In this document: piece after piece, positions 25,389 through 33,345 of the stretch
Position numbering within the stretch: the first letter of the stretch is position 1
Layout: every line of letters begins with the position of its first letter
Source of the DNA: CAG-791 sp964386925
Lineage (GTDB): Bacteria; Bacillota; Clostridia; Lachnospirales; Lachnospiraceae
DNA: 36,318 nt
Reading direction: 5' to 3'
Assembly (NCBI GenBank): GCA_964386925.1
Contig: CAYLUU010000010.1
Span: 1-36,318, forward strand
Translations under genes and position numbers: made by a program
Notes under the pieces: model-generated
The model's database searches: none
The model's input: only the letters and a program-made list of their open reading frames with translations
What the model was told of the DNA's origin: nothing

Positions 25389-27542
25389 TCACCATACCGT
25401 AATACGTTCTTCCGGGCTCAGATACATTCCGTCTCCCTCCTGAATGTCGAAGGTTTCCAGAAACTCATCAAACTGCTGCACCGTTATATTCGTTCGCAAG
25501 AATGCCAGAGGGTGCGTATCCTCAGACATCAGAAGCTCTGTTGAATAATTATCCTTCGTCTTCCAAAGTCCCGCATAGGATCGGAAGAATTCTTCGTAAT
25601 CAAAGCCTTCTCGTTTCTTTGCAAGGCCCAGCACACACTTCACACCACCCATATCCGCAATTGCTTCGGAGGCCACATTTGCACTGTAGTTTTCTCCAGC
25701 CACCGGCGTAAAGGAATGATAGTATTTATTCACCTTGTCCGCTCGCTGCCGCATGGCCTCTTCATCTTCCTTGCTCCACCAGTTGTTCTTGAGTCCATCC
25801 TTGTCATACTGGTATCCGTTTGTATCAAAGGCGTGGGTAATCTCATGGCCAATCACCATCCCGACTCGGCCAAGATTGAATTCTTCCGAAGCATCTCGGT
25901 TGTAAACCTGTCCATCCGCCATAAGACCGGCGCAAATATTGATTGAATTTTCCTCTTGTACGTAACCCGCATTCGCTGTTCTCGTAGAGATGGGCCAGTC
26001 AGACTTTCGAATTGGCTGGTTGACATCGTTTTTGCGCTCTGCGAGGCTGAATTCCTGAATATCATTCACAGCATCTACGATCGTCCCGTTGGAGTCATAG
26101 TTCAGTCCGGAATAATTCTTCAATATATCCGGATACAGGACACGCAGCGTCATCGCATCCAGTTTCTCCACTGCCTTTTGTCTCGTCTCCTCCGACAGCC
26201 AATCCTCTTCCTGCAGCATCTGACGGTAGAAGTCCACCATCTCCTGTGTCAGTTCCATCAACGCTGCTTTGTCCTCTGACTTGCAATATCTTGCCGCATA
26301 GAGCTCATCCAAAAGATCCGGGAACAGGTTATTCTCGAGCCGGTAGGCCATCTGCTGATCCGGATCGTCTTTCTCGGTTTCCTGCTCAGATTCTTTCTTC
26401 TCTTCCTTCACATTCTCCGTAACCGCCCGGCGCTGCTCTGAAATCCCGTAGCACTTCTGATCCAGATAAGGAAGTGTCTCCAGAACCAGATGCACCAGAT
26501 AGAAGGAACGCAGTGCCTCCAGATTCTCTTCTGTGTAGATCCCTGCAAGTGACTTCAGGTAATCCACCTGGTACACACTGAACAGATTTGATTCAGCAAG
26601 ACCTTGTGCCTGCAGGATCTGTGTCAGCGGGTAATCCCCCTGAATCTGCTCCAGGTCCTCAAGCGTGAGCGTCTCATCTACCTCTTCCGTATAATCCTTA
26701 ACCGCCGAATCGGCAATACGGCACGCGGAAAGCTTTTGCTCAATCCGATAATTCTCCTTCAGCATTCGCTGGATTTCCGATTCGCTGTACCCAAGCTCTC
26801 CCAGAACGTATTCCGCTGCACTCTCGTTGTAGCTTCTCAGCTTGACATCGCTGGCGCTGTACTTGGTGTAACTGCTCTGACCTGACAATGACCATTCCGA
26901 GAATGGAAAGATGTACACAGAATACTGCTCGCGCGAATTACTCGGCGTGTACATTTCCACTGTTATCAGTAAATCCCCAAAGCTGCTCCAGCCATCTCCA
27001 CGCACCAGGTACGAAGAGAGCTCCTCCAGCGACTGAATTCCCGCCAGCTCCTCCACGTAGCTGCGAAGCGGCTCCACACCTTGCTCATTTCTCGTATCCC
27101 AATCCATCAGAAGATCCGCAAGACCCGCTGCCAGCTCCTGCAGATGATCGTACTCCTTCTGGCTCATCAGCGTCTCATCCACTGCTGTGTTGTCCCGTTT
27201 CATCAGCTGGTAATTCTGCTCCTGCAGAGCATTCTCTGCCTGTGAAAAGGTACCGACATAAGCCAGCTTCTCATCCGGCAGTTCCGTATTCATAATCCAG
27301 TCATAGTTCACTGCCGTATGAAAATCATCCTTCAGATTCACCGTAACCGTCTCGTCCACCGCACCGGCAATGTCCGAATTGATCCACATCGAATCCTCTG
27401 ATATGGTTGCGCCCGCCTGTACCTCCGGCAGCATCTGCGTCAGAGCTCCCAGGGAACCCGCCACTGCACTTTCTGCACATCCACTCAGCATGAGCGCCGC
27501 CGCCAGCGTCCCCGCCGCGGCCCTTAACCGTCTGCCTTTCAT
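25389..27542 (-). CDS. M13-family (neprilysin/PepO) metalloendopeptidase lipoprotein
   Basis: Zinc endopeptidase of 717 residues predicted to sit on the outer face of the membrane. The lipoprotein signal has lipobox LSGC within the first 25 residues. HEITH is at 566-570 (GMVIGHEITHAFDTNGYQYD), and the third zinc ligand is Glu626 in ASEAIADMGG. The NSINICAGLM segment is a variant of the substrate-binding NAYY-type motif, and the protein ends in a conserved terminal Trp (ERITVW) as other M13 enzymes do. A charged Glu/Lys-rich loop lies in the middle. The start at 27542 has GGGAG six bases upstream. It heads the operon with the ABC exporter, suggesting a shared function in peptide processing or export at the envelope. 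Confidence 0.93.
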   Translation of the reverse strand: MKGRRLRAAAGTLAAALMLSGCAESAVAGSLGALTQMLPEVQAGATISEDSMWINSDIAGAVDETVTVNLKDDFHTAVNYDWIMNTELPDEKLAYVGTFSQAENALQEQNYQLMKRDNTAVDETLMSQKEYDHLQELAAGLADLLMDWDTRNEQGVEPLRSYVEELAGIQSLEELSSYLVRGDGWSSFGDLLITVEMYTPSNSREQYSVYIFPFSEWSLSGQSSYTKYSASDVKLRSYNESAAEYVLGELGYSESEIQRMLKENYRIEQKLSACRIADSAVKDYTEEVDETLTLEDLEQIQGDYPLTQILQAQGLAESNLFSVYQVDYLKSLAGIYTEENLEALRSFYLVHLVLETLPYLDQKCYGISEQRRAVTENVKEEKKESEQETEKDDPDQQMAYRLENNLFPDLLDELYAARYCKSEDKAALMELTQEMVDFYRQMLQEEDWLSEETRQKAVEKLDAMTLRVLYPDILKNYSGLNYDSNGTIVDAVNDIQEFSLAERKNDVNQPIRKSDWPISTRTANAGYVQEENSINICAGLMADGQVYNRDASEEFNLGRVGMVIGHEITHAFDTNGYQYDKDGLKNNWWSKEDEEAMRQRADKVNKYYHSFTPVAGENYSANVASEAIADMGGVKCVLGLAKKREGFDYEEFFRSYAGLWKTKDNYSTELLMSEDTHPLAFLRTNITVQQFDEFLETFDIQEGDGMYLSPEERITVW

Positions 27543-27554
27543 CACAACTCCCAC

Positions 27555-27954
27555 CCTTTCTTTCTATTGTATCCGTTCAGTTCCCCGGAAGCCACAGCTT
27601 GAAACGAGCATCCTCGGACGAATTAGATACCTTTCCATTACCTATCCTGTCAGCAGCATCTGGCTTCGGCTGGTCATTTTGCCTCCGTTGCACTAAACTG
27701 GTGCGTAAGGGCATCTTTGATGTCCTTGGAGTCAATATTCGCAGCTGCCGATCCGCATTTCCCCGGATACGTTCTTTTCCTGCCTATGNNNNNNNNNNNN
27801 NNNNNNNNNNNNNNNNNNNNNNNNNNNNNNNNNNNNNNNNNNNNNNNNNNNNNNNNNNNNNNNNNNNNNNNNNNNNNNNNNNNNNNNNCCGTGCGAATCA
27901 TGGCATCTCCATCGTCAATCCGTTTTCAATTACACCAAAGGAGTACCTTCCATC
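27555..27954. other. Divergent intergenic region containing a scaffold gap
   Basis: About 400 bases lie between the minus-strand M13 gene and the plus-strand phosphohexomutase. Positions 27789-27888 are 100 N. Promoters for both genes should be here. On the minus side TACAAT at about 27562-27567 could be a -10, without a convincing -35. A GGAGGCAAAATG site near 27675-27686 could open an 11-codon leader peptide on the minus strand. Nothing else is recognisable. Confidence 0.5.
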
Positions 27955-29649
27955 ATGACGCAAAATATCCAATCTCTCTACCAGACATGGCTGGACCGTC
28001 TCGATCCGGCTGACCCGCTTCATGCGGAACTCGAATCCATTCGAGATGACGAGTCTGCTATTAACGACCGCTTTTATCAGGAGATCGTCTTCGGAACCGC
28101 AGGTCTTCGCGGCATCTGCGGTGCCGGCACCAATCGCATGAATGTACGCACGGTGGGACGGGCAACGCAGGGAATTGCTGCCTATATTCTGCAGCATGGC
28201 GGTGCCGATCAGGGCGTTGCCATCGCCTATGACTGCCGCTACCACTCCAAAGAATTCTCTGAGCTCTCAGCCGAGATTCTGGCAGGGAACGGAATTCACG
28301 TGTATCTCTTCCCTTCTCTTCGTCCGACACCGGAGCTTTCCTTTGCCATCCGCAAGGTCGGTGCCATTGCCGGCATCAACATGACCGCAAGCCACAATCC
28401 GAAGGAATACAATGGCTACAAGGTGTATTGGGCAGATGGTGCACAGATTTCCGGAGCTGTCTCTGACGGCATTCTGGCAGAAATTCAGCAGTTGGATCTC
28501 TTCGACGAATTCCGGCAGCTTCCGCTGGAAGAGGCTGTCTCTCGCGGCCTCGTCACCATGCTGGGCGAGGACATGGACCGCGACTATCTGGATTACGTAA
28601 AGTCCATGGCACAGCGCCCCGATGAGGAACTGGACAAGACAGTCCCTGTTGTCTACACCCCTCTGAACGGAGCCGGCAGCCAGCCCTTCTCGCAGGTAAT
28701 GGCAGAAAGAGGATTTACCAATTTTACCCTCGTTCCCGAGCAGAAGGATCCTGACCCTGAATTCACCACTGTCGGTTACCCCAACCCCGAGGATCCGAAG
28801 GCCTTCCGCCTTGCTGAGGAGCTGGGCAAATCCGTCGGTGCCGAGGTTCTCATTGCCACCGATCCTGACAGTGATCGTATGGCCATTGAAATTGCTGACG
28901 GGAATGGCAGTTACACACCGCTCAACGGCAATCAGACCGGTGCCCTTCTCATCGCCTATATGGCAGAGAGCCAGCATGCACAGGGCAAGCTCCCCGCCAA
29001 AGCTGCCATGATCAAATCCATTGTTACCGGCGACCTAGGGCGCGTCATCTGTGACCACTACGGCATTTATGTATGCGAAGCACTCACCGGCTTTAAAAAT
29101 ATCTGCGGACGCATTCCGGAGCTGGAAGAAAAGGGATATCAGTATTTCTTTGGATACGAAGAGAGCATTGGCTGCGCTCCCGGCGATGCCGTGCGGGACA
29201 AGGACGGCATCTGTGCCGGCATGCTCATTGCAGAAATGGCTGCCTGGTACCGCAAAAAGGGCCAGACGCTTGCCGATGCATTGGAGTCCCTGTATCAGCA
29301 ATACGGATACTATGCCGAGCAGCAGATCTCCATTGTTCTGAAGGGACAGGAGGGTGCCGCCAGAATCGGTCGCATCATGGATGCTTTCCGCGAAGGAAAG
29401 CCGCAGTCCTTCGGCCGCTTCCAGGTTGCTGAAACCATTGATTATCTCCATGGCTATCAGGATATCCCGGCCAGCAATGTACTTCGCTATACCATGACAG
29501 ACGGCAGCTGGTTTGCACTGCGCCCCTCCGGAACGGAACCGAAGATCAAGTTCTACTACTATGCAGTCAGCAAAGAGGCCGGTACCTCTGCCCGGATTGT
29601 GGAGGATATGATTGCCGCTGTAACCGGTATGATCGATTCTGTGGAGTAA
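27955..29649 (+). CDS. pgcA: Phosphoglucomutase/phosphomannomutase (alpha-D-phosphohexomutase)
   Basis: Interconverts hexose 1- and 6-phosphates, supplying glucose-1-phosphate for glycolipid, wall polymer and glycogen synthesis. At 564 residues it matches the large PgcA-type of Firmicutes. The phosphoserine loop is TASHNPKEYNGYKVYW with Ser146, the metal loop is TDPDSDRMAIE, the sugar-binding loop is GYEESIG, and the phosphate-binding loop near the end is RPSGTEPKIKFY. The N-terminal segment FGTAGLRGICGAGTNRMN is diagnostic. GGAG lies 11 bases before the ATG, slightly far. The gene is on the opposite strand to most neighbours and converges on the minus-strand unit at 29731-30235. Confidence 0.95.
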   Translation: MTQNIQSLYQTWLDRLDPADPLHAELESIRDDESAINDRFYQEIVFGTAGLRGICGAGTNRMNVRTVGRATQGIAAYILQHGGADQGVAIAYDCRYHSKEFSELSAEILAGNGIHVYLFPSLRPTPELSFAIRKVGAIAGINMTASHNPKEYNGYKVYWADGAQISGAVSDGILAEIQQLDLFDEFRQLPLEEAVSRGLVTMLGEDMDRDYLDYVKSMAQRPDEELDKTVPVVYTPLNGAGSQPFSQVMAERGFTNFTLVPEQKDPDPEFTTVGYPNPEDPKAFRLAEELGKSVGAEVLIATDPDSDRMAIEIADGNGSYTPLNGNQTGALLIAYMAESQHAQGKLPAKAAMIKSIVTGDLGRVICDHYGIYVCEALTGFKNICGRIPELEEKGYQYFFGYEESIGCAPGDAVRDKDGICAGMLIAEMAAWYRKKGQTLADALESLYQQYGYYAEQQISIVLKGQEGAARIGRIMDAFREGKPQSFGRFQVAETIDYLHGYQDIPASNVLRYTMTDGSWFALRPSGTEPKIKFYYYAVSKEAGTSARIVEDMIAAVTGMIDSVE

Positions 29650-29687
29650 CAATCGAATGTGCAATTAAAGCATAATAGCTACTAACT

Positions 29688-29722
29688 ATTTAGGGAAACG
29701 CTGATTAAAGCGTTTCCTTAGC
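29688..29722. repeat. Palindromic repeat, GGAAACGCT family, copy 2
   Basis: Identical over 35 bases to the copy at 14051-14085: ATTTAG, arms GGAAACGCT and AGCGTTTCC around GATTAA (29694-29717), then TTAGCA. It lies between the phosphohexomutase stop and the convergent terminator. Confidence 0.75.
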
Positions 29723-29730
29723 ACGATGAA

Positions 29731-29766
29731 AGGGCATCCATCACATTGTTCGTGATCGATGCCCTC
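29731..29766. terminator. Convergent hairpin terminator
   Basis: AGGGCATC-ATCAC pairs with GTGAT-GATGCCCT around an ATTGTTC loop with one internal mismatch. T-runs are short on both strands (CCCTTTCAT on the minus strand). It probably terminates both the phosphohexomutase transcript and the minus-strand unit. Confidence 0.6.
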
Positions 29767-30235
29767 TTAATGAATAAACCGATTGATCTGCATTCCACAG
29801 CCTCTCTTTCTTCTGCTATATTCAATTGTTATTCAATTATTACTTCTTCGGCATTGCAACTATCTCAATTCATCTATCAGATCAGGTTTCCATCGGATTG
29901 TACCTGCTAAGCGGTGGTTATCATCGAATCACTCTTACTACTTAGTGCATCGGACTGTCCTCTTCAATGATTGAAATACGTTTCTTAAAGCTGTCGCTCT
30001 GGATTATCGTTCTGTGGATCTTATCTATGCCGTTGGACCATCCTCCCTTGCTGCGATTTCTCTTTCTTTCCTTCTTCTCATATTTTTCTTAGCTCTCCGT
30101 CCTTTCTGTTCCCGTTCTTGTCTTTCTGTTTTACAATCCCGGTAACCTTGGATTTAGCTTTCTGGAAACCTTTGAAAACTTTTGATTCCGTCCTAATCCG
30201 GTTCTCTTTTTGTTTTCTTCTTGTTTCCCTTTGTT
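29767..30235 (-). ncRNA. Minus-strand transcription unit without intact ORF (ncRNA or decayed gene)
   Basis: A strong promoter at 30242-30270 and a hairpin at 29731-29766 bracket about 470 nt of purine-rich minus-strand sequence. It contains no ORF with start codon, ribosome binding site and useful length. Coding-like stretches do exist in different frames: one open for about 53 codons without any start codon (including KVFKGFQKAKSKVTGIVKQK), then in another frame IHRTIIQSDSFKKRIS ending DSPMH, then NHRLAGTIRWKPDLIDELR. This fits either a frameshifted small gene or a long structured RNA in which open frames arise from purine bias. No known large RNA (RNase P, tmRNA, 6S, OLE) was recognised. 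Confidence 0.4.
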
Positions 30236-30241
30236 GATTGT

Positions 30242-30292
30242 ATAGTACGATATCGCGTGCAAGATGTCAATCACCTCGCACACGATATCGTA
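30242..30292 (-). promoter_or_regulatory. Consensus promoter embedded in a paired palindromic operator
   Basis: On the minus strand TTGACA (30265-30270) and TACTAT (30242-30247) are 17 nt apart, a near-ideal sigma-A promoter. Two copies of the palindrome ACGATATCG lie at 30248-30257 (between -35 and -10) and 30282-30291 (upstream). They form a 15-base inverted repeat with one mismatch (30246-30260 and 30278-30292). This is the layout of a promoter repressed by a dimeric regulator bound at two sites. No regulator gene is adjacent. Confidence 0.65.
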
Positions 30293-30322
30293 AATTGTCT
30301 GTTTATTCGTAACATTCTTTCA

Positions 30323-30783
30323 AATTCAGCAAATTTAGATTTCAACGTGCATTGACTGCTTGCAGGCAAATGCACGATTGAAATCTAAATTCGGCCAAGC
30401 CCCGAAGGGGCTCTGGCCAGCCGCATCGAGTTTCCATAGGAAACGAGATGAGGTGCTGAATTATGTCTCAACCTGCACTAGCTGCTTGCAGGCAAATGCA
30501 CGATTGAAATCTAAATTCGGCCAAGCCCCGAAGGGGNNNNNNNNNNNNNNNNNNNNNNNNNNNNNNNNNNNNNNNNNNNNNNNNNNNNNNNNNNNNNNNN
30601 NNNNNNNNNNNNNNNNNNNNNNNNNNNNNNNNNNNNCTGCTTGCAGGCAAATGCACGATTGAAATCTAAATTCGGCCAAGCCCCGAAGGGGCTCTGGCCA
30701 GCCGCATCGAGTTTCCATAGGAAACGAGATGAGGTGCTGAATTATGTCTCAACCTGCACTAGCTGCTTGCAGGCAAATGCACC
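30323..30783 (+). repeat. Structured repeat element expanded into a 126-bp tandem array (copy C)
   Basis: The first unit (30323-30462) is a full element: AATTCAGCA pairs with TGCTGAATT, hairpin 1 has AATTTAGATTTCAA/TTGAAATCTAAATT with the bulge and a CTG-CTTG-CAG tip, hairpin 2 is GGCCA-AGCCCC-GAA-GGGGCT-C-TGGCC, and hairpin 3 is CATCGAGTTTCC-ATA-GGAAACGAGATG. The tip sequence recurs at 30356, 30482, 30637 and 30763, giving a 126-bp period on each side of the scaffold gap. Later units lack a good hairpin-1 5' arm. The array ends within hairpin 1, seven bases before the lipoprotein stop codon. Copy number is unknown because of the gap. Confidence 0.85.
30537..30636. other. Scaffold gap (100 N) inside the tandem array
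   Basis: The gap begins at the GC-rich hairpin 2 of the second unit and ends at the hairpin-1 tip of a later unit. Assembly collapse at the tandem repeat is the likely cause, so more 126-bp units may be missing. Confidence 0.97.
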
Positions 30784-30789
30784 GCCCGC

Positions 30790-32007
30790 CTATTTGGTAT
30801 GGATTGCCGTGACGAGCCACTGCCCGTCTGCATTCTTCGTGATCACAACCTCCGGAGCCTCCCCCAGCAGGCTGATGCTGTAGGTATCTCCCGTGATGTC
30901 TGCGTAATACAGGCTGCAGTATTGAACGTTCCGCTGCAGGTCTTCTGTCATCGTACTGTCAAAATCCAGCGCCGTCAGCTCATCTGCAGACACAATCTGC
31001 TGATCATCCAGCGTCACCGGGAACTGACACACTCCCGCAAGATAACTCATATCCTTGTAATGGAATGCCAGCTTCACCTGTCCCGCGATATACAGTGCAT
31101 CGTAATCCTTTGCACCGAACCCTTCTGCTTCCTCATCGGTATTCTCGATGGAAACGAATGTTGCGTCCTCCGTGCTTCCATTATCGCCAAGGACTCCTTT
31201 ATAGGTAACCCGATAGCAATGTCCCGGCTGGAGTCCATTGGCCAGATTCGACGTAGAGATCTCCTCTCCGCCAAAATACAGCATCTGTCCATTCGTTCCT
31301 TCCAGGGTAAAGGCATGCATCGAGGCATCCACCATCACGCCCTCCATGGTACTCTCTACGCCTGCCATAGACTCTGCATAGGTCATCTGGACTTTCTCAA
31401 GGCCCTCTGCCAGTGTCACAGAATCCTTCAGGGCATCCAGCTCATCTGCAAGGCTTGTGTACTCCTCACTCGTACTCTCTCCATACTGCACATCGGACGG
31501 GTAATCAACCGAAACATAGTAAGATGTCTCTGCCTCCCCTTCTTTGGCCGCGCCGAAGAGGAAGTCTCCTCCTATATACTGGATGAATTCCGGCGGCTCC
31601 GTGCTGAATACAATTCCACAGAGAAATCCTCCCTCGTCATTGTCCTTGGCCGCCTTGCAGTAGAACAACAAACGATAGGAATCATCGACATCGGTATAAG
31701 AGGTCTCCCACTCATAGCGGTCCTCCCAGTCCGAAGGTACCGTTACACTGAAATACGGCGTGGTCAGCGTATTCCCCGATACCGTCACAGCATCCAGTGC
31801 ATCCTCAAACGCCGTGGACACATCTGCTGTCTGATCCGCCGATGACACCGCTTCTGTACTGCTCTCCGTGGAAGAATCCGTCACGCCTTCCCACACGTCC
31901 GCTCCTGTACTCGCCGCGGATGCCGTATCCTCTGCGCCGGCGCTGCAGCCTGTCATGCCAAAAAGCATTCCTGCAGCCAGCACCATTGCCAATACTCTCT
32001 GTTTCAT
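30790..32007 (-). CDS. Lipoprotein of unknown function
   Basis: Exported lipoprotein of 405 residues; no family is recognised. The signal has a basic start, a hydrophobic core and lipobox MTGC with Cys21. A Ser/Thr/Ala-rich low-complexity linker covers about 25-70. The next part, beginning about residue 80 (LTTPYFSVTVPSDWEDRYEW), resembles the beta-rich start of other clostridial lipoproteins that describe a form of a peptide or protein with a VPSxW motif. The C-terminal half is a separate acidic beta-rich region. AAGGAG precedes the ATG. It is downstream of the ketopantoate-reductase-like gene with a gap of about 110 nt. Its stop codon abuts the tandem repeat array. Confidence 0.8.
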   Translation of the reverse strand: MKQRVLAMVLAAGMLFGMTGCSAGAEDTASAASTGADVWEGVTDSSTESSTEAVSSADQTADVSTAFEDALDAVTVSGNTLTTPYFSVTVPSDWEDRYEWETSYTDVDDSYRLLFYCKAAKDNDEGGFLCGIVFSTEPPEFIQYIGGDFLFGAAKEGEAETSYYVSVDYPSDVQYGESTSEEYTSLADELDALKDSVTLAEGLEKVQMTYAESMAGVESTMEGVMVDASMHAFTLEGTNGQMLYFGGEEISTSNLANGLQPGHCYRVTYKGVLGDNGSTEDATFVSIENTDEEAEGFGAKDYDALYIAGQVKLAFHYKDMSYLAGVCQFPVTLDDQQIVSADELTALDFDSTMTEDLQRNVQYCSLYYADITGDTYSISLLGEAPEVVITKNADGQWLVTAIHTK

Positions 32008-32115
32008 AAATTACTCCTTCTCGCTCGTATCTAATTCACAAGTTAACGCTTCCAAAAGCAAGCCTTCCTGCGAAAATCAGGCTCCTCATTCAGGTTACGA
32101 TTTTCTGCTCCGGCA

Positions 32116-33111
32116 TCATACATACTCTGCCTCGATCTCATGCACTCTGCGCCGCAGATATTCATTCACCGGCATATCCAGTCCGAATTCCTGTCCCATG
32201 CGGATCACTGCACCTGCGAACATCTCGACTTCAGAGCGACGCTTCTGCCGGCGATCCTGACCCATCGAAGGAATGGCGTTCGGATCCAGTGTTTTCTCCA
32301 ATGCGACATACTCCGCCAGTTCCTTTTCTCCGATCGGGATTCCCTTCGCCTGCGCCAGCACGCAAACCTCCCGCATGGCACCGGTCATCAAAGCATATTC
32401 CAGGCTCTCATGCTCCAGGCAGGGACCATATCCTTTGTTCGCCACCATGCAGACCTGATTGCAGCCAACATTCAGCATGAACTTGCTCCAGAGCCGATAG
32501 AGAATGTTATCCTCCCTCACATAGGAGACGCCCGTTTCCTCGAATATCCGGCAGGCTGCATCCAATTTTGCCGCCAGTTCTCTATGCAGCTCTTCTGCCT
32601 GCTCCGTTGTCAGCGGATCCTCCGCATCCAATCCGCACAGCTGCTCCGCTGTCGGGATTCCAACATAGAGGAACCCGTGCTGCGTGTATGTCAGGCTCGT
32701 CCCGTAGCGCTGTGCGTCCATTCCCTGAGATACATTGAACAGGACCTTCTCGCGCCCGAAACGTCTGCCCAGAAGCTCCTCGCTGTCCACGCCGTTCATC
32801 ATCGAAATGATGATGGTGTTCTCTCCCACGGAGGTTTCCATCGTATCCATTGCGGAAGAAAACTGCGGGTATTTGACCCCCACCAGAATCAGATCGGCCG
32901 GGCCCTCTTCGGCCGCCTGCTCCGGAGTAATCATCCGGAAATGAACCTCTCTCTGGTTGATTGTATAGATGTCTTTGCTGTGCCTTGCAATCCGGTCTGC
33001 GTCCATCACGAATTCCAGATGATCTGTGTCCGTCAGATTCTGTCGCATCTGGTCTGCGAACAAAAGGCCCAATGCCCCTGCTCCGATAAAGCGAATTGTC
33101 TTGCCCCGCAT
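32116..33111 (-). CDS. 2-dehydropantoate 2-reductase-like protein (ApbA/PanE family)
   Basis: NADPH-dependent reductase of 331 residues. The N-terminal Rossmann motif is GAGALG at 10-15. VGVKYPQFSSAM and ISMMNGVDSEELL match the family core, and the C-terminal domain carries SKFMLNVGCNQVC (Lys-x3-Asn pattern) and a terminal GQDRRQKRRSEVEMF segment matching the conserved S-M-xxD region. True PanE makes pantoate for coenzyme A. Many Clostridia have paralogues that are not in pantothenate operons, and no pan genes are adjacent here, so the exact substrate is uncertain and no symbol is given. It has its own predicted promoter upstream. Confidence 0.88.
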   Translation of the reverse strand: MRGKTIRFIGAGALGLLFADQMRQNLTDTDHLEFVMDADRIARHSKDIYTINQREVHFRMITPEQAAEEGPADLILVGVKYPQFSSAMDTMETSVGENTIIISMMNGVDSEELLGRRFGREKVLFNVSQGMDAQRYGTSLTYTQHGFLYVGIPTAEQLCGLDAEDPLTTEQAEELHRELAAKLDAACRIFEETGVSYVREDNILYRLWSKFMLNVGCNQVCMVANKGYGPCLEHESLEYALMTGAMREVCVLAQAKGIPIGEKELAEYVALEKTLDPNAIPSMGQDRRQKRRSEVEMFAGAVIRMGQEFGLDMPVNEYLRRRVHEIEAEYV

Positions 33112-33186
33112 GTGCTCTATGCCCCTTCTTTATTCCTTCATTATGTCTTCTTTAAACTTTTCATTTCCAGCTCTGCTGTCCCGAAC

Positions 33187-33215
33187 AGTGTAGCACAGAC
33201 GCATTTTATGTTGAA
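33187..33215 (-). promoter_or_regulatory. Predicted promoter of the PanE-like gene
   Basis: On the minus strand TTCAAC (33210-33215), 17 nt and TACACT (33187-33192), with a TG one base before the -10 (extended -10). The TTCAAC lies inside the repeat remnant at 33203-33231. Confidence 0.45.
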
Positions 33216-33231
33216 ATTAACAAATGCTAAA
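33203..33231 (-). repeat. Remnant of the structured repeat, left arm
   Basis: Read on the minus strand, TTTAGCA is followed at the right spacing by AATTTCAACAT. It matches 22 of 29 positions of the left arm of the copy at 21015-21108, and most differences are transitions. No hairpin-1 3' arm follows, so only the left end remains. Confidence 0.45.
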
Positions 33232-33254
33232 TTTCTTCCGTAAATTGCAATAAC

Positions 33255-33293
33255 AAAGGCTCAATCCCTAAACTTGTGGGATTGAGCCTTTTT
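33255..33293. terminator. Intrinsic terminator of the ABC importer operon
   Basis: A perfect 14-bp stem (AAAGGCTCAATCCC pairing with GGGATTGAGCCTTT) encloses a nine-base loop. The T-run is stronger on the plus strand (CCTTTTT), but the only nearby upstream gene is the minus-strand permease ending at 33346, where CCTTTGTTATT follows the stem. Confidence 0.85.
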
Positions 33294-33345
33294 AAATTCC
33301 GTGCAATATAATTTTTTCAGCTTGTCGCTGTTTTTTTTAAACTTT

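Noticed and set aside
29767..30235. Known large RNA such as RNase P RNA, tmRNA, 6S or OLE
   Set aside because: None of the conserved sequence blocks of these RNAs could be found by eye.
30323..30783. CRISPR array
   Set aside because: Units are 126 bp with no unique spacers and no cas genes; the whole unit is repeated.
30360..30883. Long open frames through the tandem array encoding a 42-residue repeat peptide
   Set aside because: Open frames exist on both strands because the repeat length is divisible by three; there is no ribosome binding site, and conserved base pairing explains the sequence better.
32061..32083. Hairpin between the PanE-like gene and the lipoprotein gene (AGCCT pairing with AGGCT)
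   Set aside because: The stem is only five pairs and the following T-run is interrupted; too weak to call a terminator.
32140..33243. 367-codon plus-strand frame
   Set aside because: It is antisense to the ketopantoate-reductase-like gene and matches no family pattern.
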